DNA from: CAWCWN01 sp963799245
GTDB lineage: Bacteria; Chloroflexota; Ktedonobacteria; Ktedonobacterales; Ktedonobacteraceae
DNA length: 64,000 nucleotides
Direction of reading: 5' to 3'
Assembly (NCBI GenBank): GCA_963799245.1
Contig: CAWCWN010000002.1
Span: forward strand, 62,001 to 126,000
The position numbers were made by a program, and so were the translations under genes. Shown piece after piece: positions 34,092-41,685 of the stretch. Positions within the stretch are counted from its first letter, which is position 1. The number at the start of each line of letters is the position of its first letter. Below the pieces are notes generated by a model. It did not search any database. It saw nothing but the letters and a program-made list of their open reading frames with translations, and was not told the DNA's origin.

Positions 34092-34556
34092 GTGAGATCT
34101 AATTCGGCGGATAGCTACTACATGATAGTAGTCATGCACGTCACCTGTTTGCTCATCAAACTCTAGCCCTGAATGCAGGCCGTTTTTACTCCCTACCACG
34201 TAGAGGACATACCAACCAACCTGTAAAACCAGGATAACCTCTTCAATAATGTGCCAACTTCCCTGCCAGTGCTCTTTAGGGAAAAAGAGATCGCATTCTT
34301 CAAGTGTTCCGTCAGGCAGAGGACGGACAAGCAAGTTATGGCCATGCCTGCCAATCTTCAGCCACGCGGCGCGTACCACTTCCTCTTCTGTAAGAGGCCG
34401 CTTCTCAGCTTTCCATTGGTTCCGCCAGCCTTGGATGAAATCAAATCTGTCAACGCGGGGTAAGCTGTAGAATTCATTAAAAGTAAGTTTCATTCCATGT
34501 TTTTGACCAATTTCGTATTCTTCCAGCTTCAAGAGTGCTTGGTCTGCGTTAAACAT
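34038..34556 (-). CDS. Hypothetical protein, C-terminus inside a mini-element
   Basis: 172 residues, soluble. It has a helical front (LLKLEEYEIGQKHGMKLTFNEFYSLPRVDRFDFIQGWRNQW), an acidic/aromatic centre (PLPDGTLEECDLFFPKEHWQGSWH) and beta-type strands (LVLQVGWYVLYVVG). I do not recognise a family. The last residues (GSVIFRAKNELYSPLWG) are read from the right part of the inverted-repeat element, so the original end was probably replaced. GGAGGCATGTC-type purines precede the ATG (TGCCTCCTTTG upstream on the plus strand). Confidence 0.55.
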   Translation of the reverse strand: MFNADQALLKLEEYEIGQKHGMKLTFNEFYSLPRVDRFDFIQGWRNQWKAEKRPLTEEEVVRAAWLKIGRHGHNLLVRPLPDGTLEECDLFFPKEHWQGSWHIIEEVILVLQVGWYVLYVVGSKNGLHSGLEFDEQTGDVHDYYHVVAIRRIRSHGSVIFRAKNELYSPLWG

Positions 34557-35144
34557 GACATGCCTCCTTTGCGAGAATAGTCCGGGGTAAGACTCATGTA
34601 CGTTTCTAACGTCCAGAGCATATCCCCTTACCCCTAGGCAGTAAATTCTATAGCAGGGGAAGCTAACAAAAGGCTCACGTTTGAGGAGAGTGGGATCAGG
34701 ATAAAGTCACGAATAGGAACTAAAAACACAGGGGATAGTCTATTTGATATAGTTTGATGTAATCCTTCAAATTGCCTGGAGTTAGATGGATGTACGGCCA
34801 GTAGTACCGCTCAAACGAGGAGTAAATCTTTGCTCCAGGTAGTAGATATATAGCAGGGAAAGCTAACGAATGGGTAACATTTAAGGGGATGGGATCAGAA
34901 TAGGGTCACAAATAAAGGACCAGAAGCACAGATGGAGGGCTCCTCTTTCCTGTTGTCTACCTCAATCCCAAATCCGCTTGGATGGCTCCGTCCTGTTGGA
35001 CCCGTGGCGCCTGCTTGAACGTGCCAAACTGCGAGGGCATTTTCCCACGCGATGCGCAACGAGCTGCTAACCGGTAGCGAACCAGCCTAAAAATATGCCT
35101 CTTTGATGAGGAAGAACCAATGTGTTCCCAACAAGGAGGTATAT
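34557..35144. other. Gene-free region with a diverged direct repeat
   Basis: Nearly 600 bases with no supported gene. Two roughly 90-bp copies of one sequence lie exactly 200 bp apart: TAGCAGGGGAAGCTAAC (from about 34651) and TAGCAGGGAAAGCTAAC (from about 34851), each followed by ...GATGGGATCAG..T..GTCAC..AAT.... and ending in ...CACAG.... The right side is the leader of a disrupted transposase with an AAGGAGGT site at 35133. Confidence 0.55.
34647..34936. repeat. Diverged direct repeat, two ~90-bp copies 200 bp apart
   Basis: Copy 1 is about 34647-34735, copy 2 about 34847-34936. Matching parts include TATAGCAGGG, AAGCTAAC, TGGGATCAG and GTCAC. Divergence of about a quarter of the positions suggests an old duplication or two relics of the same mobile element. 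Confidence 0.55.
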
Positions 35145-36316
35145 ATGACCAGTATCACCAATATGTCGGTGAGTATCCAGACCTCTTCCGAGTCTGTACC
35201 CTCGACACCCGATTGGTTAGGGGAAGTCGCGCTCATCACGCACTGCCTTCGTAAGCAAGGCGTCCTCTCGGCCATTGCAGAACGGGTGCGCTTTGCACGC
35301 CGTCGCTTCGGCCACTACGAGGTGCTTGATTTTGTCGCGGTGCTCTTCGGCTATGCTATCAGTGGCGAGCGAACCCTGCAAGCCTTCTACGCTACAGTGC
35401 GCCCGTTTGCCTCGGTCTTCATGGCGCTCTTCGGGCGAGACCGCTTGCCAGCTCCTTCCACGCTCAGTCGCTTTTTGGCGGCGCTCCCGCCTGAGCCAGT
35501 CGAAGCCCTGCGTACGCTCTTTCTTGAGGATGCGCTCGCACGCCCTCTAAACAAAGAGGAGCAGGCGGGCGGGCTGTGGGATCGACAAGGGAGCCACTGG
35601 CTCGTCTTCGATGTGGATGGGACGCGAGAAGCGGCCCGCCAACGCGCCTTGCCCCAGACCGCGGATCGGCCTGCGCCGCAGCGTCGCCTGCGTCCCCTCT
35701 GTGCCCCCGGCTACACCGGACGCAAATGCGGGGAGGTCGTGCGCACCCGCACCACCATCCTGCAGGCCCATAGCCATCAGTGGCTCGGCTCGTTCGGAAA
35801 CGCTGGCAACGGTCAGTACCGCGAGGAGTTGCGCCGGGCGGTGGCCGCGATCCAGCGCTACGCCAAGGCTCATGCGCGGCCCGTGGAACGGATTTCTTGC
35901 GGCTGGACGGCCAATATGGGACGGGAGCCGTCATAGCTTCCCTGGCAGGGTGGGCCTACGTGACGCGCGGCAAAGACTATCAGCTCCTCGACCGGAAACG
36001 CGTCCAGGCACGCTTACACCTGCCTGCCGATCAGCAGTTCAGCCGCCCTGAAAGTCGCCTCGTGCGCACCCTCTATGACTGCCCGGACGTAACTGTGGGG
36101 CCAACGGGGCAGCGCTGCCGGGTCGTGGTGGCGACCCATCCTGCCTCCGAGAAGAAGCCTCGTGTCGGCGTCAAACGCGCAGGAGTGGTCTACGAACTCT
36201 TCCTGACCAACGTGCCGCAGGCGGCTTTCACGACGGCTGATGTGGTCGCGCTCTACCTGCATCGTGGCGCCTTCGAGAATGCTCTTGCCGATGAAGACCT
36301 GGAGCAGGACCCAGAT
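35145..36316 (+). pseudogene. DDE transposase, 5' part, frameshifted and cut by ISL3 element
   Basis: Starts at ATG 35145 after a strong AAGGAGGT. Residues read LITHCLRKQGVLSAIAERV, ISGERTLQAFY, FGRDRLPAPSTLSRFLAALP, HWLVFDVDGTREAARQRALP, PGYTGRKCGEVVRTRTTILQAHSHQWLG, then break at about 35893. One missing T (TTT for TTTT) joins PVERIFLRLDGQYGTGAVIASL, which contains a DDE-type Asp. The gene is then cut at 36312-36316 (CAGAT) by the ISL3 element and continues at 38232. Family is uncertain (IS4/IS1380-type DDE). It is a dead transposase. Confidence 0.8.
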
Positions 36317-38231
36317 GTAGATTGAACCTGAGTTTGGCTCTTCCGCGACTTTGGTGAGAATGATGAGCTTGCACTGTCCAGAAAGAGTCACCCTTTCACC
36401 CTGTTGAGTCTTCCGCACTTGCTTCTGGCTAAAAAAGAGCCGAAGGGATCGGCTCAGAAGAACTCCCTTGGGCAAACGAAGCTTGTTCGGCCTCGCCTGC
36501 TCTTAGAAGCGATGCAGAACGCGTTGGCGCAACAAGGCAAATCCTGCACGGCCATACATCATGCGCTTGATAAGTTTGATCCTAGTCACCTGCCCTTCTG
36601 CCTGTCCGTTGTTGTGGGAGTGCGTTAATCCCATGAGGACGGCAGCTTTGTCCCGTTCCAGGCCATTGGCGAAACGGTGCAGTTCCTCGATTTGGCTGGC
36701 CGCCACAGCTGTGAGCCAAGCATCAAGGCGTTCTCCTTCAAGCTTGCGAACCATCTGTAAAAACTCCTGAACCACTTGGTAGAGGGTCTCAGCCGTCTCA
36801 CTTGCCTGACGAATGGTTGCCAGTTCCTCGCGCTCCTCTTCCTCTAAATCCTTGAAACGACGGATGAAAAGCCACATCGCCTTTTTTGCTGAAAAGTGGT
36901 CGAGGCAAGAAGCTTCGGGAAAATCGGCTTGCTCTTTGCCACACAGTGGTTCGAGATGAGCCCGCAGTGCCCGATCGGAATGGGGATATCCCAGAGCTTT
37001 GCTCTCGCGCCAGAGCTGTTGAATGTTGTGACATCCCTCATCCCAGCGCTGCTTCACATACGCCTCGTACGCATCAAAACGACTGCGATGCCGATGATGG
37101 TAGTTCGTCTCCACATAAGCTCCCTCTGAAAGCCATCGCTGGATCGTCCGCACTCCGAGGCCGACCCGCTTCGCGATCTCTTTGGTCTTCATTCCTTGCT
37201 TGCGTAGCGCTACAACCTGTTGGTAGCGCTCATACCGCTCTGCTTGGTGTGCTGAGTAAGGCTGTCCATCAGAGGTCACCAGAGAGAAGGCAGGCTCTTC
37301 TGCTGCGGGTGGATCGGGAGGCTCGGCTCTCTTCGTCCCTCTTTGCAGTTCTGCACGACAATGCACCAATGCCTTTTCTACTGCTTCTGCTAAATTTTTC
37401 ACTAAATGAAAACGGTCAGCGCTCTGAGCCGCTTGTGGAGCGCCTTGACTTGCTGCGCTAGCATAATCTCCCCCGCGATCACGGCTCACCAAGTCAATTT
37501 CCGGGTGGGCTTGCAGCCACACTTTGGCTGTTTCCGCCTTGCGATCCGGTAAAAGGTCGATGACCCGGTGACGCACTAAATCGACGAGAACGGTTCCGTA
37601 GTTTCTCCTACGCCGGAAGGCGAAGTCATCGATCCCTACATGCACGACCAATCCTACCGCGTCGGTGGGCAAGGCCATGATACGGCGCAGGAGAGTTGTG
37701 GGAGAAGTCGGCAGGGCAAGCCGCTCGGAGAGCCGTGCGCCGACCTCGCCACAGGTGGCTGTCCCAAGGGCTTCAAGGGCTTGGCGGAGGCGAACCGTCA
37801 TCCGTGCCCAGGGTTCAACAAAGGCTGGGAGCCGCTCGGTAAAAATCTTGCGGGAACAGTCGACGCTCTCGCAGAAGAACTTGCGCACATGCAAGATGAG
37901 TTGCACGCGGAAGCCTGCGCATGGCAGATCGGCTACCACGCGAGTATACTGGCTATGACGACGTTTGGATGGACAGAAACAGAGAGGACAGAAAGCGCTC
38001 TCTTTCGTTGAAGCCACTTGAACCTTCAACAGGTCATCAACGGTCTCAATAGTGACTATCTCTAAACCCGTTGGAAGGGGAAGAAATGGAGATGAGGACA
38101 TCGTGTGTAAAGACTCCGAACTCTTGATCGCTCTCGTTTGCGATCGGATATTTCAATCTATCACTCCGATGCAAATAAGCTCATCATCCTCACCAAAGTC
38201 GCGGAAGAGCCAAACTCAGGTTCAATCTACA
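36317..38231 (-). mobile_element. ISL3-family insertion sequence nested in another transposase gene
   Basis: About 1,915 bp, bounded by CAGAT on both sides (36312-36316 and 38232-38236). Terminal inverted repeats of about 54 bp differ at one position (AGAATG versus AGGATG); both start GTAGATTGAACCTGAGTTTG. Removing the element and one CAGAT restores the host transposase frame as EQDPDRWCSHAACG. Known ISL3 elements usually make 8-bp target duplications, so 5 bp is unusual. Confidence 0.9.
36503..38101 (-). CDS. ISL3-family transposase
   Basis: 532 residues. N-terminal zinc-binding part (CPLCFCPSKRRHSQYTRVVADLPCAG ... FFCESVDCSRKIFTERLP), the ISL3 catalytic core (VVHVGIDDFAFRRRRNYGTVLVDLVRHRVIDLLPDR, VSRDRGGDYASAA, ADRFHLVKNLAEAVEKAL), a long insert with an HTH (VALRKQGMKTKEIAKRVGLGVRTIQRWL) and a C-terminal THSHNNGQAEGQVTRIKLIKRMMYGRAGFALLRQRVLH ending. 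All acidic catalytic residues appear present and the frame is intact, so it could be active. It is the only gene of the element. Confidence 0.93.
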   Translation of the reverse strand: MSSSPFLPLPTGLEIVTIETVDDLLKVQVASTKESAFCPLCFCPSKRRHSQYTRVVADLPCAGFRVQLILHVRKFFCESVDCSRKIFTERLPAFVEPWARMTVRLRQALEALGTATCGEVGARLSERLALPTSPTTLLRRIMALPTDAVGLVVHVGIDDFAFRRRRNYGTVLVDLVRHRVIDLLPDRKAETAKVWLQAHPEIDLVSRDRGGDYASAASQGAPQAAQSADRFHLVKNLAEAVEKALVHCRAELQRGTKRAEPPDPPAAEEPAFSLVTSDGQPYSAHQAERYERYQQVVALRKQGMKTKEIAKRVGLGVRTIQRWLSEGAYVETNYHHRHRSRFDAYEAYVKQRWDEGCHNIQQLWRESKALGYPHSDRALRAHLEPLCGKEQADFPEASCLDHFSAKKAMWLFIRRFKDLEEEEREELATIRQASETAETLYQVVQEFLQMVRKLEGERLDAWLTAVAASQIEELHRFANGLERDKAAVLMGLTHSHNNGQAEGQVTRIKLIKRMMYGRAGFALLRQRVLHRF

Positions 38232-38977
38232 CAGATCGCTGGTGTAGCCACGCTGCTTGCGGGCAAGAGACATGGCAAATCATCAGCCAATGGGTGTGGA
38301 ACCTGCGCCTGGAGCTGGGCCATCAACTTGCTCCTGATCCGGTGCGCACCACCGAGTTTGCTCCTGCTCTCCCACCTGCGCAAAAAGAGGCCCTCTCGCC
38401 TTCTCCTTTCCAAGGGTACGGGCCGGCAGAAGTGGCCCTACCTTGGAAACAAGGCCGCTTCTCGGGGCGAGACTTTGCTCTCCAGCCTGATGGCACGCTC
38501 CGTTGTCCCGCCGGCCAGTCGCTTGTGGCTCACGAGCGGCGCACAGAAGTCGATGGGAGCCTGCGCGTGGTGTATGCGGCCAGCATCCGCAGTTGTCGCC
38601 CTTGCCCCCTGCGGGAGCAGTGTCAATGGCATGGCAGCGCCGCTACCAAGCCTCGTCGGGTCAGTGTGCTCCTACATCCCCTCGTCGTCGGGTCTGCGTC
38701 CCTCCTCTGGAGAGACTGGAACCGTCGGTACCATCGACGAGCGTGCACGCATCTGCTCCGTCAGCAACACGTGGAGGTCCAGGTGGAGCAGGGCCTCTCT
38801 ACCGGCCCAACTCTCGCGCCTGCGCCCCTGTCCCGTGCACAGCGCGCGCATTATCGTCTCGACTTTCAAGAGCGGCTGACTCGCAACGCGCGAGCCCCAA
38901 CAGCGAGCCGGGTGACGATCAGACTGTTCGGCGTCCCAGAAGGCTTTGCGACCTCGCTCGGTTTGGCGACGGCTTAA
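38232..38977 (+). pseudogene. DDE transposase, 3' part, downstream of the ISL3 insertion
   Basis: Continues the gene broken at 36316. From CAGAT (38232) it reads DRWCSHAACGQETWQIISQWVWNLRLELG... through ...RCPAGQSL...SCRPCPLREQC... (a Cys-rich part of the family) to ...RAHYRLDFQERLTRNAR... and a stop at 38977. Start and stop codons of this half are therefore not its own. The 38978-39170 stretch downstream holds nothing else recognisable. Confidence 0.8.
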
Positions 38978-39170
38978 CACCGCATCGGCAGCCTTTGGAT
39001 TCCCTCTTCTCGGACAGGCATGCTTCTCCGGGTGGAGCCTCATGATCTCTTTTCCTGGCTTCCTCTCGTCTTCTGCCCTTTTCGCTCTCCATCCCTCTAT
39101 TGCTTTCACCTCTCACGAACTCAACATCCAGTCTGCACGACTTTCGCTTCCCAGATCAGGGATTAGCTCT

Positions 39171-39409
39171 TCAACAACCTCGTTGCGCAATTCGTGGGAT
39201 TTTCATTTCCGCGTTGTGGAGCAGCTCCTCAATCGTTAGTATCTGGATGCGCGGATAATCCTTGTTCCAGCCCGGGGAATGGTAAAAGCCCGCGCTGGTA
39301 GCTTCTGTTAGCATGTCACGGGTAGGGGACTCAAGGGTGATAAATACCCCGATCGCCGCGTTTTCCCGTTTGAGTGTTCCCACCAGGTCGCGGATGTCGC
39401 CTATTTCAA
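39171..39409 (-). pseudogene. C-terminal fragment of a site-specific DNA methyltransferase
   Basis: About 79 residues on the minus strand: VEIGDIRDLVGTLKREN, AAIGVFITLESPTRDMLTEA, then AGFYHSPGWNKDYPRIQILTIEELL. This combination occurs at the end of adenine/cytosine N-methyltransferases of restriction-modification type. There is no start codon (the frame closes at 39410) and no catalytic DPPY or SAM motif. It is a stump, probably left by the mobile elements to its left. Confidence 0.6.
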
Positions 39410-39410
39410 C

Positions 39411-40535
39411 TCAAGTAACCCAATGTCCTATCAAGAACTGCGTGAGTAACAAAAAGAGCAAGGACCCTGAGATCACCAGGTAGTTGATGTTAAGCATGCG
39501 ATTTTTGCCGATGCCAGCCAGGACGATAAAGGCTGGGAAGATTTCTAGCATGAAACGAGCGGTTGCCTCAATGGGGAATGAGTTATTGATCGGGAAGGTT
39601 CGCAGAAAAAGATAGAACGTAACTGCATATATGTTGTAGGACCAGAGATGCTTTGGGAACCTCCACGGGCCGAAAAAGCTGAGGACGATAAGCAGAAGGA
39701 TAAATATATCTGCCCCTGCATCAATTATGTTACGAAGTGCCTGGAAACTGAGAAGGCCAGAGCTGTGCACAATTGAATTGAGCGAGAGCAGCCCATATCC
39801 AGGAAAAGACAGTTGATGTCCCCAGAAGCGTTGCGCATGAGCAAAGGCGAGAGGATCATGGAAGCGGAAATAACAATAGAGAGCGAAGAGCCCAAGACCG
39901 GCTGGAAAAAGTAGACTACTCAAGATATTGAAATGGATGCTTTTCAGACGAAAGTTCTGTTGACAGAGGTACTCGTAGCAGAAAGGGAGAAACATGAGTA
40001 TGCCGACTGACCGTGTTAGACTAGCACAGAAGCCAAAGACACCTGCTAACCACCAGTTACCATGACGCATATGATAGAACGTGAGAAGCGAGAGGCAGAG
40101 GAAGAGCGACTCGGTATATGCGGCAGCCAGGAAAAAGGCTGAAGGAAATAGAGAAAGGTAGAGGATGGTACGATATGCACGGGCAGAATTAAAATCCTCC
40201 TGCACGAGCCGGTAAAGGACGACCAGCAGAATCAATCCTGCAAGATCTGAGATAAGGAGGCCCGCAAGAAGAGGCTTAGGAAAGAGAAACATGACACTTT
40301 TGATCAGTAGAGGGTAGAGCGGGAAGAAAGCAATCTTTGGAAGTGTGTTATAGCCCTGCATTGCTATGGCAATGTAGCTTCCAGTATCCCACCGATCCCA
40401 GGTCTCCCATAAAGTGTGGAGAGGAAGAGACTTCGCCGAAAAATCTGAAAGAATGAAAAGCCGAGAAAAAATGGTTGTGATGATGAATGCAAGATGTACA
40501 GCAATGTAAATAGGTAAGACATGCAGGGTCTCCAT
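39411..40535 (-). CDS. PIG-V-like mannosyltransferase (GT-C fold), polytopic
   Basis: 374 residues with about nine or ten hydrophobic helices. The first loop has WETWDRWDTGSYIAIAMQGY, the WDxGxY signature of the PIG-V/GPI-mannosyltransferase-type GT-C family, with the catalytic Asp in it. Bacterial members use polyprenyl-phosphate sugars to build surface glycans; that role is inferred. Its ATG lies inside the left arm of an inverted-repeat mini-element (40530-40696), so both start and promoter may derive from the element. No ribosome-binding site is obvious. Confidence 0.7.
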   Translation of the reverse strand: METLHVLPIYIAVHLAFIITTIFSRLFILSDFSAKSLPLHTLWETWDRWDTGSYIAIAMQGYNTLPKIAFFPLYPLLIKSVMFLFPKPLLAGLLISDLAGLILLVVLYRLVQEDFNSARAYRTILYLSLFPSAFFLAAAYTESLFLCLSLLTFYHMRHGNWWLAGVFGFCASLTRSVGILMFLPFCYEYLCQQNFRLKSIHFNILSSLLFPAGLGLFALYCYFRFHDPLAFAHAQRFWGHQLSFPGYGLLSLNSIVHSSGLLSFQALRNIIDAGADIFILLLIVLSFFGPWRFPKHLWSYNIYAVTFYLFLRTFPINNSFPIEATARFMLEIFPAFIVLAGIGKNRMLNINYLVISGSLLFLLLTQFLIGHWVT

Positions 40536-40696
40536 CCTTTAGGATACTGGTGGCGAAGTCGACTTCCGAAGGGATGTTCTAGTTTTCTCAAGCACGAAAG
40601 GTGGTTGCTATTCCCCACTGAGAAGAGAAAAATGGCCTTTTTGTGGTATATTTCCCCACTTTTTGAATTCGCCACCAGTATCCTAAAGGATGGAGA
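40530..40696. mobile_element. Inverted-repeat mini-element (MITE-like), 167 bp
   Basis: Perfect 28-bp inverted arms at 40530-40557 and 40669-40696 (outer bases CTCCATCCTTTAGGATACTG). The 111-bp centre has two TTCCCCACT motifs 42 bp apart, the mirror of the AAGTGGGGAAT pair in the element at 33878. No coding capacity. The left arm overlaps the start codon of the PIG-V-like gene. Confidence 0.7.
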
Positions 40697-40832
40697 GCCA
40701 GGGTGGTACAGCGTATCCTCGGGGCTTAGTTTATGTTATCATAAGTTATGAACGCAATGACACCGGCATCTTCAAATACAGTTGAGCATCTGAGGCGGCG
40801 CACATGTGTTACTCTCGACTAGGAGGAGTACT

Positions 40833-41591
40833 ATGGGTTTTTTTTCTCGTTTAGCGACATTTTTTCGCATCCGCGCTAACGCGGCGCTTGATAGGGCCGA
40901 AGATCCCGGCCAGGTAATGGATTACTCATATAGTAAACAGCTGGAACAGCTGCAGAACCTGAAACGCTCGATCGCTGAAGTGGTGACCAATGAAAAGCGC
41001 CTGGAACTGCAGGAAGCACAGCTGCAACAGCAGATCGATCGGCTCGATCAGCAGGCGGTGCAGGCCTTACAGGTAAATCGTGAAGACCTGGCGCGCATGG
41101 CTTTGCAAAGAAAAGAGACATTGGTGCAGCAGATCAATAGTTTCGAGCAGCAGATTGCTCAGCTGCGTGAGCAAGAAGAGAAGCTCGTCACGATGGAGCG
41201 CACCATCTCCGCCCGCGTCGAAGCTTTCCGCACCCAGAAGGAAATGGTCAAGGCCCAGTATGGCGCTGCCCAGGCTCAGGTGAAGATCAATGAGGCCGTT
41301 ACGGGCATCTCACAGGAGATGTCTGAGATGAATCTGGCAATGCAGCGCGCGCAGGACAAAGTGCTTTCCATGCAGGCGCGCGCCAGTGCCATGGACGCGC
41401 TGGTTGAGCAGGGCACGCTCGGTGATCAGGGTCTGCTAGGGCCTGGCGCCAACGATCCGCTTGAGCGCGAGCTGCGCCAGATCTCTACGCAGCAGAATGT
41501 GGAGAATCAACTGCGTGCGCTGAAGCAGCAAATCCAACTTGGTGGCCCGGTTGCGCAACCTCCCCAGATCGAGGGACCGCATTCCAGTTAA
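40833..41591 (+). CDS. PspA/IM30 (phage shock protein A) family protein
   Basis: 252 residues, almost wholly helical coiled coil, without a signal peptide. MGFFSRLATFFRIRANAALDRAEDPGQVMDYSYSKQLEQL is the family start, followed by EVVTNEKRLELQEAQLQQQID and a Gln/Glu-rich coiled coil. PspA proteins form rods or rings that bind stressed cytoplasmic membranes; PspA of this type is found in many bacteria without PspBC. AGGAGGAG lies before the ATG at 40833. A strong terminator follows. No psp regulator is next to it. Confidence 0.9.
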   Translation: MGFFSRLATFFRIRANAALDRAEDPGQVMDYSYSKQLEQLQNLKRSIAEVVTNEKRLELQEAQLQQQIDRLDQQAVQALQVNREDLARMALQRKETLVQQINSFEQQIAQLREQEEKLVTMERTISARVEAFRTQKEMVKAQYGAAQAQVKINEAVTGISQEMSEMNLAMQRAQDKVLSMQARASAMDALVEQGTLGDQGLLGPGANDPLERELRQISTQQNVENQLRALKQQIQLGGPVAQPPQIEGPHSS

Positions 41592-41630
41592 AGAGGCAGG
41601 GCACCTGCAAGGGTGCCCTGCCTCTTTTTT
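41591..41630 (+). terminator. Rho-independent terminator after pspA
   Basis: A 14-bp GC-rich stem (AGAGGCAGGGCACC and its complement) around a 6-base loop, followed by TTTTTT. It lies between two convergent genes and could serve both directions (AAAGAG on the other side). Confidence 0.93.
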
Positions 41631-41685
41631 ATGCTGTTCTTAGTCAGGAGGATGCAAGCATGGCCGCGAATTTCTTGCATAGATC

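Noticed and set aside
35464..35934. Minus-strand frames opposite the broken DDE transposase
   Set aside because: Arg/Pro-rich composition typical of antisense of GC-rich genes, no recognisable domain.
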